64,000 nt of DNA from Acidobacteriota bacterium (GTDB taxonomy: Bacteria; Acidobacteriota; Blastocatellia; UBA7656). A program made the position numbers and the translations under genes. Every line of letters starts with the position of its first letter. Position 1 is the stretch's first letter. Positions 52,922 through 62,400 of the stretch are shown piece after piece. Below the pieces are notes generated by a model. The model was not told the origin of the DNA. It searched no databases and worked only from the letters and a program-made list of their open reading frames with translations. Where the stretch lies: positions 62,001 to 126,000 of the forward strand of contig JBFMDH010000009.1 of NCBI GenBank assembly GCA_040754075.1. The letters are read 5' to 3'.

Positions 52922-52970
52922 TCTACAGAAGTGGTTGAAATCTGGCAATGATTTTAACCACTTCTGTAGA
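52922..52970. terminator. 21-base-pair hairpin between convergent genes
   Basis: Arms 52922-52942 and 52950-52970 match over 21 positions with a single G-T pair, and the loop is 7 bases. Short T-runs follow on the plus side. It sits between the Yip1 gene (end 52905) and the convergent permease (end 53000), so a bidirectional terminator is likely. Confidence 0.75.
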
Positions 52971-52999
52971 ACGATTTTCAATTAAAAATTTTCAACACT

Positions 53000-54259
53000 T
53001 CACTCATACCTTAACGCTTCAATCGGGTCGAGGCGCGCGGCTTTCATTGCCGGCCAGATGCCGAATACTAACCCGACCGAACAGGACACCACGAAACCTG
53101 TGATGATTGCCCACAGCGGAATCACCGAAGGCAAGGTCGGCGCAAGCATTCGCAAAATCAAACTCACCAGCCAACCGACAAAAATGCCAATCAACCCGCC
53201 GGTTCCCGTTAGCGTGATCGCTTCGGTTAAAAATTGCCAGATAATATCGCCTTTTTTCGCGCCGATAGCACGCCGTATGCCAATCTCTTTGGTGCGCTCG
53301 GTGACGCTGACCAGCATAATGTTCATTACTCCAATGCCCCCGACCAGCAACCCCGCAGCCGATAGCGGCACGACAATCACGCTCGCGCCATAAGCGATTT
53401 GATTCAAAATATCGAAAATGCCTTCGGGGGTGGTGAGTCCGAAATTATTCGGTTTATCTGCCGGAACGCCGCGACGACGGCGCATCAACTCGGTTACTTC
53501 ATCGGTCATCCTGCCGAACTGTTTCGGTTTGGATTTAACCGTGATGGTGATTTCCTCGATTTCGGGATGTTTGGATTTGACGGTGGAAAACGGAATGAGC
53601 AATTCGCGGTCTTCGACAGCATCGCCGCCAAACAGTCCGCCGGGCGCTTTATCCATCACGCCTATAATCGAAAAAATTTCGCCTTCGACTTCAATCTCTT
53701 TGCCAACCGGGTCGATTCCGCCGTAAAGGGTTTCCGCGACGCTTGCGCCGATGACCGCTACCTGCGCGCGATGTTGTTCTTCGGAAACGGTGAAAAATCT
53801 GCCCGATTGGATATAGACATTGCGCAAGCGGTCATAATTGCTCCACACGCCGAGGATGAGTGGACGATTGGCTTCAACGCCTTTGTATTTGACAACCGGT
53901 GACACCCCGAATGGCGCAAAAGAACCGACAACGATTTGCGGGGTCGCGCCTTCAACACTTGGTAATTCGGCAACCGCCTGCGCGTCTTCAAAGGTGATGT
54001 CTTTGCGCATACGCTCTTCCTGCGACGGTCTGCCGCGCATGCCAATCGAATTCATTTTCGATACGAAAATTAAATCGGGACCAAAGCGTTCGGTCTGATC
54101 AATCACGAACTGGCGCAAGCCGGTTAAAAAAGATGAAATCGCGATGACCGTCATGACGCCGCCAATCACTCCAAGCATGGTGAGCGCCGAACGAATTTTG
54201 TGCGTCCGCAAGGTGTCGAACGCCATTAAAATATTTTCGCCTACTTCCTGAATATACAT
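53000..54259 (-). CDS. MacB-like ABC transporter permease (second of a tandem pair)
   Basis: A 419-residue FtsX/MacB-type permease. The N-terminal helix follows FDTLRTHKIRSALTMLGVIG, a MacB periplasmic core spans about residues 55-270, and three membrane helices at the C-terminus include the loop SVTERTKEIGIRRAIGAKKG. The protein ends ARLDPIEALRYE. The ATG at 54259 is preferred because upstream codons in the frame are translated GGACTGA repeat. There is no ATPase domain, and no ATPase gene is visible here; its partner is off the window or remote. It lies downstream of a homologous permease, so the pair may form a heterodimer. Confidence 0.9.
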   Translation of the reverse strand: MYIQEVGENILMAFDTLRTHKIRSALTMLGVIGGVMTVIAISSFLTGLRQFVIDQTERFGPDLIFVSKMNSIGMRGRPSQEERMRKDITFEDAQAVAELPSVEGATPQIVVGSFAPFGVSPVVKYKGVEANRPLILGVWSNYDRLRNVYIQSGRFFTVSEEQHRAQVAVIGASVAETLYGGIDPVGKEIEVEGEIFSIIGVMDKAPGGLFGGDAVEDRELLIPFSTVKSKHPEIEEITITVKSKPKQFGRMTDEVTELMRRRRGVPADKPNNFGLTTPEGIFDILNQIAYGASVIVVPLSAAGLLVGGIGVMNIMLVSVTERTKEIGIRRAIGAKKGDIIWQFLTEAITLTGTGGLIGIFVGWLVSLILRMLAPTLPSVIPLWAIITGFVVSCSVGLVFGIWPAMKAARLDPIEALRYE

Positions 54260-54273
54260 ATTTAAAGTAATGA

Positions 54274-54428
54274 GGACTGAGGACTGAGGACTGAGTTGCA
54301 AAAAGGATGAAGTCTGAAGGCAGGACGATGAACTACGGTTTTTAATTTTGATGCTTCTTGTTTATCCTTCATCGTTCATCCTTCATCGTTTCAGGAAAAC
54401 TCAGTCCTCAATCCTCAGAACTCAGTCC
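54274..54428. repeat. nested heptamer hairpin (GGACTGA outside, GATGAAG-type inside)
   Basis: Outer arms: three GGACTGA at 54274-54294 and four TCAGTCC-type units at 54401-54428 (TCAGTCC, TCAATCC, TCAGAAC, TCAGTCC), 106 bases apart, twice the 53-base spacer of the 9875 and 25711 elements. Inner arms: GGATGAA, GTCTGAA, GGCAGGA, CGATGAA (54305-54332) against ATCCTTC, ATCGTTC, ATCCTTC, ATCGTTT (54364-54391). It fills the gap of the two permease genes on the minus strand; the TAG stop of the upstream one abuts the outer array. Confidence 0.9.
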
Positions 54429-55654
54429 TAATCTGCCCGCAGCGCCGTAATCGGGTCGAGTTTGGCGGCGCGGTTCGCCGGATAAATTCCGAAAAACAGA
54501 CCCGTGAGCGTAGAAACAATGATAGCGATAAATGGTGCCCAGAAGGGAATGGCGACCGGAACCGGCAAAAATTTTCCGAGTATGGTCATTACCGTAATTG
54601 CCATCAACAATCCGACAATGCCGCCCAACAATGACAACATCGAAGATTCAACTAAAAATTGCACCAGGATGTCGCGTCGCGTCGCGCCGAGCGATTTGCG
54701 TATGCCGATCTCTTTGGTGCGTTCCGTAACCGTCGCCAGCATGATGTTCATAATCACGATGCCGCCAATGACCAGCGAAATGCCGACTACAGGAAAAGCC
54801 ACGGAGGCTACGGTTTTGGTAATCGAGCCGAACATTTGTTCGGTAGTTTCATCGGTGACCACCGAAAAATCATCCGGTTGATGGAAATCCAGTTTATGAC
54901 GCGAACGCAAAATGACGCGCACCTGATCCTGGACATCCGAAGACGGCACATTATCGTGCCCGCGAATCACAAACGTCAGTGAACGACGGCTGCCAAACAC
55001 TTTCAAATAGGTGCCAATCGGAATGTGTACGAAATTATCTTGAGAAAAACCGAGCACCGTGCCGATGGCTTTGGCGACGCCGATAACCGTATAGGTATAG
55101 CGCCCGATTTTAATCTCTTTGCCTATCGGGTCTTCGGTTGGAAAAAGTTTGGTGGCGACCTCTGCGCCGATATAAGCGACAAATCTTCGCGATTCATCAT
55201 CGGCTTCGCTGATATAACGACCCTGCACGACTTCAACATTGGTAACAAAAACCACATTGGGCGTGACCCCTTGAATGCCGACGCCTTCAACGGCGTTGTT
55301 GCCATATTTGACGATTTGCGAACTGCCGTCCTGTGCGGCGATGTTATCGGCAAGTGTTACATTTTCACGAAGCGCGTAAAGGTCATCCATTTTGAGGTCG
55401 GGATTTTTACGCATGGCTTCCATGAATTTATCGAAATCACCGAAATTCATGGCGGCTTTTTGAATGCGAAAAACTCCTGAACCGAGGGTGGCGATTTTTT
55501 CTTTGATGTAAACGTTTGCGCCTTCGATGACGGTTGCCACTGCGGTGACGACAAACACTCCGATGATGACGCCGAGCAGAGTGAGAAAAGCTCGCAATTT
55601 ATGAGCGAGAATCGAAGATAAGGCAATGGCAGCGGCTTCAATAATTTTATTCAT
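54428..55654 (-). CDS. MacB-like ABC transporter permease (first of a tandem pair)
   Basis: A 408-residue permease homologous to the downstream gene. It starts with an N-terminal helix (SSILAHKLRAFLTLLGVIIG), has a periplasmic core to about residue 265, and three C-terminal helices containing TERTKEIGIRKSLGATRRDI, ending KLDPITALRAD. The ATG at 55654 is preferred; there is no strong ribosome-binding site. Both tandem genes lack an ATPase domain. Transcription is opposite to dxr, with a shared 150-base promoter region. The substrate is unknown; in this family antibiotics, peptides or lipoproteins are possible. Confidence 0.9.
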   Translation of the reverse strand: MNKIIEAAAIALSSILAHKLRAFLTLLGVIIGVFVVTAVATVIEGANVYIKEKIATLGSGVFRIQKAAMNFGDFDKFMEAMRKNPDLKMDDLYALRENVTLADNIAAQDGSSQIVKYGNNAVEGVGIQGVTPNVVFVTNVEVVQGRYISEADDESRRFVAYIGAEVATKLFPTEDPIGKEIKIGRYTYTVIGVAKAIGTVLGFSQDNFVHIPIGTYLKVFGSRRSLTFVIRGHDNVPSSDVQDQVRVILRSRHKLDFHQPDDFSVVTDETTEQMFGSITKTVASVAFPVVGISLVIGGIVIMNIMLATVTERTKEIGIRKSLGATRRDILVQFLVESSMLSLLGGIVGLLMAITVMTILGKFLPVPVAIPFWAPFIAIIVSTLTGLFFGIYPANRAAKLDPITALRAD

Positions 55655-55761
55655 TCGGCATCGCAAACTTTGGGATTAATTTACTGATTGAGACATTGGG
55701 ATTATAACAAGCACATAAGAAGAGACAAGGAATTTGCCGAAAAAGCCGCAATCTGCAATCT

Positions 55762-55791
55762 TTGATATTGCCACGAATGGCGTGATAGAAT
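55762..55791 (+). promoter_or_regulatory. candidate sigma-70 promoter of dxr
   Basis: TTGATA at 55762-55767 and TAGAAT at 55786-55791 are 18 bases apart, with TG one base before the -10 box. The dxr start is 21 bases beyond, giving a short leader. Confidence 0.5.
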
Positions 55792-55812
55792 GCCGCCGCC
55801 ACGGGTAATTTT

Positions 55813-57006
55813 ATGAGAAAACTCAGCATTCTCGGCTCTACAGGTTCCATCGGTCAAAGCACACTTTCGGTGGTTGATTCGCTCACCGGGCAATTTCAAG
55901 TCATCGCGCTTGCCGCAGGCAAAAGCCTCGATGAACTCGCTAAACAGATTGTGCGTTATGCGCCCGAACTGGTTTCGGTGGCAAGCGACGGTGATATACA
56001 ACTCTTAAAAGAAAAGCTTCGTGATGCGAATGTTCATCGCTTGCCGGAACTGGTAAGCGGCGAAGCCGGATTGGTTGCGGTTGCCACGCACGCCGATGTT
56101 GATACGGTGATTTCGGCAACTGTCGGCGCGGTCGGATTTTTGCCAACCTACGAAGCGTTGCGACTGGGTCGCCGTGTCTGTCTTGCCAACAAAGAGACCT
56201 TGGTGATGGCTGGCGAGGTGATGACCAAAATCGCCTGTGAATCGGGCGCCGAACTGTTGCCTGTCGATAGCGAACATAACGCTTTGCATCAATGTATGCG
56301 CGGCGAAAAGAATGCTGAAATCAAGCGCTTGATTTTAACCGCATCGGGTGGCCCGTTTCGTGAGAAATCGGTTGAAGAGATGCGCGAAGCCACCGTAGAG
56401 CAGGCGCTTGCGCATCCGACCTGGCAGATGGGCGCGAAAATTACTATCGATTCGGCGACCTTGATGAACAAAGGTTTGGAAGTCATCGAAGCTCACTGGC
56501 TCTTCGGTTTCGGCGGCGACAAAATTTCCGTCTTTGTGCATCCGCAATCCATCGTGCATTCGATGGTCGAGATGATTGACGGTTCGATTATCGCGCAACT
56601 CGGCGTCACCGATATGCGCTTGATGATTCAATACGCCATGACCTATCCCGAAAGACTGCCGACCGATTTGCCCGCGCTCAGTTTTGAGAAACTCAGCAAA
56701 CTGGAATTTTTTGAACCTGACTTTGTGCGCTTTCCGTGCCTGCGTCTGGCTTACGATGCCATGCGTGAAGGCGGCACTACGCCAGCGGCAATGAGCGCCG
56801 CAAATGAGATTGCGGTTGCAGCGTTTTTGAATCGCCGCATCAAGTTTATGGAGATTCCGCGCATTATCGAAGAGACCATGAAGGCGCACCAGAAACAGGC
56901 GTGTTCGAGTATCGAAGCGATTTTGGAAGCCGACCGTTGGGCGCGCGCCTTTGCCGAAACTTTAGTGAACAATAGCTTGTCGGTTGGTAAACAGAGCATC
57001 AAGTGA
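55813..57006 (+). CDS. dxr: 1-deoxy-D-xylulose-5-phosphate reductoisomerase
   Basis: The NADPH-dependent second step of the MEP pathway: DXP to MEP. The 397-residue protein is of normal length. It has the N-terminal NADPH motif ILGSTGSIGQSTLSVVD, then LANKETLVMAGE, the metal and substrate sites SEHNALHQCM and TASGGPFR, and MGAKITIDSATLMNKGLEVI with EAHWLFG. The C-terminal domain ends with SIEAILEADRWARAF. ispG, the sixth pathway enzyme, is at the right edge of the window. The ATG is 21 bases after a candidate promoter. Confidence 0.98.
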   Translation: MRKLSILGSTGSIGQSTLSVVDSLTGQFQVIALAAGKSLDELAKQIVRYAPELVSVASDGDIQLLKEKLRDANVHRLPELVSGEAGLVAVATHADVDTVISATVGAVGFLPTYEALRLGRRVCLANKETLVMAGEVMTKIACESGAELLPVDSEHNALHQCMRGEKNAEIKRLILTASGGPFREKSVEEMREATVEQALAHPTWQMGAKITIDSATLMNKGLEVIEAHWLFGFGGDKISVFVHPQSIVHSMVEMIDGSIIAQLGVTDMRLMIQYAMTYPERLPTDLPALSFEKLSKLEFFEPDFVRFPCLRLAYDAMREGGTTPAAMSAANEIAVAAFLNRRIKFMEIPRIIEETMKAHQKQACSSIEAILEADRWARAFAETLVNNSLSVGKQSIK

Positions 57007-57033
57007 ACGGTTTTCAGTTGAAAGGAAGAGTTT

Positions 57034-57450
57034 ATGCTTTCTGAAGCGGTGCGTGAGTTTCGCGAAAAAAAGGTTCGTGAACATATGGAATCCGAAAATG
57101 TTCAGGATTTCGCCACCACCATGACGACCTTTTCGCATCCGCATTATGAAATTATTCCCACAGATAAAATCTACGATGGTGAAGCTGAGGTCGCCGAATA
57201 TTTTCGTGAAAGCCGCCGGGCGTTTCCAGACCAGCGCAACGAATTGATTTCTTTGCGCCACAGCGATGATGCGGTGATTGTTGAATTCTGGTTGATGGGA
57301 ACGCACAAAGGCGCGCTTGCGAATTTGCCGCCGACCGGTCGCCAGTTTCGTTGCCGAATGACAGCATTTTTTATCTTCGATGATAAAGGCATCGTTTGTG
57401 AGCGGGTCTATTTCGATTCGGCAACCATTCTTAGGCAACTGACAGCTTGA
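57034..57450 (+). CDS. SnoaL/NTF2-like (ester cyclase-type) protein
   Basis: A 138-residue protein of the NTF2 fold. It starts with helices (AVREFREKKVREHMESENVQ), then a conical beta sheet with THKGALANLPPTGRQFRCRM and FIFDDKGIVCERVYFDSATI, typical of SnoaL-like ester cyclases and polyketide cyclase-like proteins. The N-terminal YDGEAEVAEYF has conserved cavity residues. Catalysis is not established for most such proteins. The start at 57034 is TTT-preceded with AAGGAAGAG about 6 bases upstream. It follows dxr by 27 bases and may be co-transcribed. Confidence 0.85.
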   Translation: MLSEAVREFREKKVREHMESENVQDFATTMTTFSHPHYEIIPTDKIYDGEAEVAEYFRESRRAFPDQRNELISLRHSDDAVIVEFWLMGTHKGALANLPPTGRQFRCRMTAFFIFDDKGIVCERVYFDSATILRQLTA

Positions 57451-57623
57451 CCATGAATGATTGAGTTCGACTTTGCCAGCCTGTTGAATAAGCGATCATT
57501 TAATCGAAGCATCGCCGCATCTGATTCATTAATCAATTCCATCCCGAGCCTTACATCAAGCACCAGATTTCGATGCGCAACCGCGCGATTGCTGCGTAAT
57601 GATGCCGGTAATAAAGCCAGCGA

Positions 57624-57734
57624 CTAAGCGCCAAACCAGCATACAAAGGGAAAGAGCAACACTTTGACGAATGGGTTTAATTCGTCCTCAGCCAACGAAC
57701 TACTTTGTATTCGCCGCTTGAGTTCTGCCGTCAT
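57624..57734 (-). CDS. possible 36-aa small membrane-active peptide or broken gene
   Basis: An ATG at 57734 (minus strand) sits 6 bases after AAGGAGAGG, one of the best ribosome-binding sites in the window. The frame reads MTAELKRRIQSSSLAEDELN then FVKVLLFPFVCWFGA, and stops at 57624. The last 14 residues are hydrophobic, like a membrane-inserted tail. After the TAG the same frame stays open for over 50 codons (LALLPASLRSNRAVAHRNL and on), so this may be a gene with one nonsense change. No homology recognised. Confidence 0.4.
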   Translation of the reverse strand: MTAELKRRIQSSSLAEDELNPFVKVLLFPFVCWFGA

Positions 57735-58145
57735 TGCCCTCTCCTTTCTATGCTGGCTTCGCTCGTAAAGTAAATTGGCAAGAGGTATGCCAAGGGCGAA
57801 TTTTTATGAGTTCCAAACCCCACAGACATCGCGCTATCTCATTTAGCAGCCAACAGTTTTAAGCAGTTCTGCGCGAGCAGTTTTATTTGGCGCTGAGAAA
57901 CTTCTGTCGGTAAATCCTTCATAATTTATTTTTCGATTGCTGCATAAAAAAAATACAAGCTGAAAAAAAATAATCTGTATGTGTGAAATACAATGCGCGA
58001 TTTTTTAGAAATCAGCATAGCGGTTATCAAATAAATAAACTGCATAGGTGGCTTTTATTGTGGAAGCTTTTCGGTCTGCAAATTGCAGAAAGGGAAGCGA
58101 GCACAAAATTGGGCGCTGAAAATAAAATAGAAGGAGAATAAAAAT
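57735..58145. other. intergenic stretch before the rhomboid gene
   Basis: About 410 bases, AT-rich in the second half, with A-runs near 57950-57975. No other gene is supported. The gene at 58146 is preceded by AAGGAGAAT, so its translation start is clear, but no promoter can be singled out. Confidence 0.4.
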
Positions 58146-58799
58146 ATGTTATTCCCAATCGGCGATGATAATTCGACCAATAAGACACCGGCTATGGTTA
58201 CTTATGGGTTGATTGCCTTGAACGTCATTTTCTTTTTTGTCGAAATGAATGGCGGCGAAGCGTTCATTCAACAATGGTCAGTTGTGCCGCGCCGATTGTT
58301 GGCTAATCCGGCTGCGGATTTTCCGACGGTACTCACTTCAATGTTTATGCATGGGGGATGGCTGCACCTGTTTGGCAATATGCTCTACCTTTGGATATTC
58401 GGTGATAATGTTGAAAACCGCTTCGGGCATATCAAATTTCTCATCTTCTATTTGCTCTGCGGGATCGCCGCGACAGTTGCGCAGGTAGCCGTCAGCGCCA
58501 ATTCGACAATCCCGAATCTCGGCGCCTCGGGTGCCATCGCCGGTGTTCTCGGCGCTTATATTGTGATGTTCCCTAAAGGGCAAGTAAGAGTCTTGATCGG
58601 GCGGGGGATTGCCACCTTGCCGGCGTTTGTGGTGCTTGGACTATGGATTGTTTTGCAGTTTTTTAGCGGCATCGGTTCGATTACGGAATCGGCGCAGACC
58701 GGCGGCGTCGCTTATATGGCACACATCGGCGGCTTTATTGCGGGACTCATTTTAACGTTTATTCTGGGCGGTGGGCGGCGCACTCAGGCTGCGGTTTAA
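58146..58799 (+). CDS. rhomboid-family intramembrane serine protease
   Basis: A 217-residue, six-helix membrane protease of the GlpG/rhomboid group. It starts MLFPIGDDNSTNKTPAMVTY, has the loop WLHLFGNMLYLWIFGDNVE with the conserved Asn, the catalytic Ser in NLGASGAIAGVLGAY and the catalytic His in AHIGGFIAGL. It cleaves transmembrane segments. The ATG at 58146 follows AAGGAGAAT. It is a single gene; neighbours give no hint of substrate. Confidence 0.95.
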   Translation: MLFPIGDDNSTNKTPAMVTYGLIALNVIFFFVEMNGGEAFIQQWSVVPRRLLANPAADFPTVLTSMFMHGGWLHLFGNMLYLWIFGDNVENRFGHIKFLIFYLLCGIAATVAQVAVSANSTIPNLGASGAIAGVLGAYIVMFPKGQVRVLIGRGIATLPAFVVLGLWIVLQFFSGIGSITESAQTGGVAYMAHIGGFIAGLILTFILGGGRRTQAAV

Positions 58800-59416
58800 C
58801 CGGCATATAAAAAATAATGATTGAAAAAATCAGGTTGAGCGGGCAATACCGCTCTGAAATCTTCGCTTCTAATATTGATGAGAATCTGTAAGGTGATGAA
58901 AGGCATTTATGTTTCTGCCTGCTAAGGCTTGGTTGAAAACCTTTTCGTAAGCAGCATGTAATTTTGCCAGTTGGTAATAAAGATTGCTCCTGGACTTGTT
59001 CGCTAATATCCTTACACGAGTTTGTTGATTCAATATTTTGAATAATCGTCCAATATATTGAATCGCAACTTTTACAACTTTTTACATCATTCCATTTTTT
59101 TGAAGATATATACAAAACTTTGAACGGCAAATTCTTCAGTCTCACTTGAGTTGAAATACAATTATCGAAAACAAAGCGGTTAATGAAAAGCCGCAGGCTG
59201 GCATAAACTTTGCTTTTTAAACGCCCGACTAACCCAGCTTGTTTGCGCCTCAACTCAAACATCTTACCAGGAGTTAGAGTACTTCCACGCAACCAGCCTT
59301 GTTGTACGAAGAGGGGCAAAAAGCGACAAACAGAGTTACGCTGAACAACCAGATACCCGTGTGTGCATAGGTTGTCAGCAACTTTTCAACTGAACCCTAG
59401 GAGTAAAAAAAACTAT
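58800..59416. other. intergenic stretch before the Oar-like receptor
   Basis: About 620 bases. I see no supported gene. The ribosome-binding site AGGAG lies at 59398-59402, some 14 bases before the receptor ATG. The long leader may hold regulation, but I see no clear operator. Confidence 0.4.
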
Positions 59417-62400
59417 ATGAAAAGTAAGTCCCTAATTCTGACCATCATTCTGTTGATTGTCTCGGTGCCGGGTCTGGCGCAGACCAGTCGCGGCACGGTC
59501 ACAGGACTTGTTACCGATTCATCCGGAGCGGTAATTTCCGGCGCGACGGTTACCTTGACCAATAATCAAACTGCGGTGACCCGAACAACCGCCAGTAATG
59601 ATGAAGGACTCTATCGTTTTGATGCAGTTGATCTCGGCACTTATTCGGTGAAAATTACGGCTCCGAGTTTTGGTGCCGTAACGAAAACCAATATTGTCGT
59701 AAGCGCCAATCAACTTGCCACTGTTGACGTTCAATTGACGCCAAGCGGTGGTGATGTCGTCGTCGATGTGACCGCTGGCGGCGGCGATCTGTTACAAACC
59801 GCAGCGCCGGTTCGCGGTGGTAACATCGAAGAGAAAAAAATTGTTGAACTGCCGATTGCCAGTCGCAATCCGGTTTCGCTTGCCTTGACTTTGCCCGGCG
59901 TTTCCACCAATCGCTTCGGCTTTGGGGTGGGAACCTTTTCCGTCAATGGCAGTCGCGGTCGCTCGAATAACTTTTTAATTGACGGAACCGAAAACAATGA
60001 CATTTCGGTTGCCGGTCAAGCCTTTCAAATTACCAACCCGGATGCGGTTGCCGAAGTCTCGGTGCAGACTTCAAACTATGACGCGGAGTTTGGTCGCGCC
60101 GGTGGCGCGGTCGTCAATACCATCACCAAAGGCGGCACCAACAATTATCATGGCACCGTCTCTTACCTGGTTGAATCCACACGCTTCAATGCGATTACCA
60201 GCAATGCAGCGCTCAATCCTGAAGTGCAACGTCGCAAGCGTCCGCTTCCGGGCACGGATCAATTTTTTTCCGGCACTTTCGGAGGCCCGATCAAACGCGA
60301 CCGCACCTTCTTTTTCGGCGCGTTTCAGGAAGAACGCACCAAATCTTCGGGAACCATCAATCTGGTGACGCTTTCGGCGGCAGGTCGCGCGAGCCTTCGC
60401 GCGCTGTTTCCGCAAGGCAGCAACAGCAATGTGGACACTTATCTGGCGGGCACTGAGGGTGTCAATGCAACCAGTCAATTTTTCACACAGGATTTAGGCA
60501 ACGGGCGCGGGCCAATTCAATTCGGCACTGCCATCGCTTCGTTCCCCAATGAATTCCGTGACCGTCAATGGCAAGCGCGTATAGATCATCGCCTGGGAGA
60601 AAACGACCAACTTTCGGGACGTTACCTGTTCGATGATCAGGATGCGCCAACCGGCGGCGGCGGCGGCTTCCCGAGTTTTATCACCAGCAACAAAAATCGC
60701 TTTCAGAATTTCCTGATTGCCGAAACCCATGTCTTTTCAACCTCGCTGACGAACGAATTGCGCCTTGCCTACAATCGCATTACCCTGGCATTTCCAAACG
60801 ATGCCAGCAATTCTCTGGCGCAGACCTTGCCCACCATCGATCCGGGCGCGCCGTTCAGCAATGTCGGAGTTGCCACCAATATTCCGCAAGGGCGCATTGC
60901 CAACAACTATTTGATTCAAGATACCGTAACTTATATTCGCGGCAATCACACTTTCCGTTTCGGCACGGAATTGACAAAGCAACGTTCGCGACAGTTTGCG
61001 CCGATTGTTGAACGCGGCTTGTTGACTTTCCGTTCATCGCCGGGCAGGTCGGATTTTGCCAACTTCGTGGATAATTTCGGCGGTTCCGGTGGCGGCGCGC
61101 GTCGCGATTTCGGCAGCGCGGCTTACTATCCCGAACTGTTCCGCCAAGGTTATTTCGGGCAAGACCGTTGGCGCGCAACCGAAGAACTGACCTTGACGCT
61201 CGGCTTGCGTTACGAATATTTCGGCTTGCCGATTAATTCGATTCGCACGGCGGCGTTTACCGGGTTGTTCAATGTTGACCCGTCCACATTCCAAGGGCCA
61301 TTCAGCGAGCCGAACGAAGTGGAAGCGGATAAAAATAATTTCTCGCCAACCCTTGGCATCGCATACTCACCGTCGTTCAAAGAAGGCTGGCTGCATCGCA
61401 TCTTCGGCGACAAACGTTCGGTGATTCGCAGCGGCTACCAGATTGGCTACGACTCGTTCTTCAACAACATTGCGTCAAACGCGCAAACCTCTTCGCCCAA
61501 TGTAGTGGCAACCAATGTGCCGTCGACGGTGAATGCTGCCAACCCGCGCGGACTCACCAATGTTTCGGGTTCATTGCCACTGGTGGCGCGCGCTTTGTCG
61601 CCGCTTGATTCGCAGACCCTGGTGCTGGCGAATCTGGTGAATCCTTACTATCAACGCTGGTCGCTTGGCATTCAAAGAGAATTGCCCGGCAATTTCCTCT
61701 TTGATGTTTCTTACGTTGGTTCAAAAGGCACAAGACTGTTTATCAATGAAGACCTCAATCCGCTCGTGCCTGCGAATTTGCGCATCACACCTGCGGGTTA
61801 CACCGGACCGATTTCAGGTCGTCTCGATAATTTACAGGGGTCGCGGTTGATTCGCTCCAATGGCGGTTCGTCAACTTATCACTCAGGGCAACTTCTGGCG
61901 CTACGTCGTTTTGCCAATGGCTTAACGATGACTGCCGCTTATACCTATTCCAAACTGATTGACAACGCCAGCGAAGTCTTTGGCGTTGGCGGTAACAACC
62001 AACCGCAACAAGCGGCGGTGCCGTCAATTTTCGGCGGACAGGCGCGTGAACGCGCGGTGTCGCTGTTTGACCGCACCCATCGCGCTTCATTCACTTATGT
62101 GTATGAACTGCCGTGGATGCGCGAACAGCATGGCGTTCTTGGTCGTGTGGTGGGCGGATGGCAAGTTGCCGGTGTCACCACGTTTGAATCCGGTGTGCCG
62201 TTGAATGTCTCGAACGGACAGGATGCCGACAGCATTGGCGGCAATCTGGATCGCCCGGACTTTAATCCCAACGGACAGTTCGGGGTTCGCGCTGTACCGA
62301 ACGCCGCAAGCCCGACGGGGTACATCAACCCGGATAACAACAACGCGCCGATTGACCCCAGTCAGGCGATGTTCATCGGCATTGCTGCGAATTCCGGTCG

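Noticed and set aside
58759-59319. A 186-codon minus-strand frame after the rhomboid gene.
   Set aside because: It overlaps the end of rhomboid, has no domain, and its composition looks random; no good start signal.
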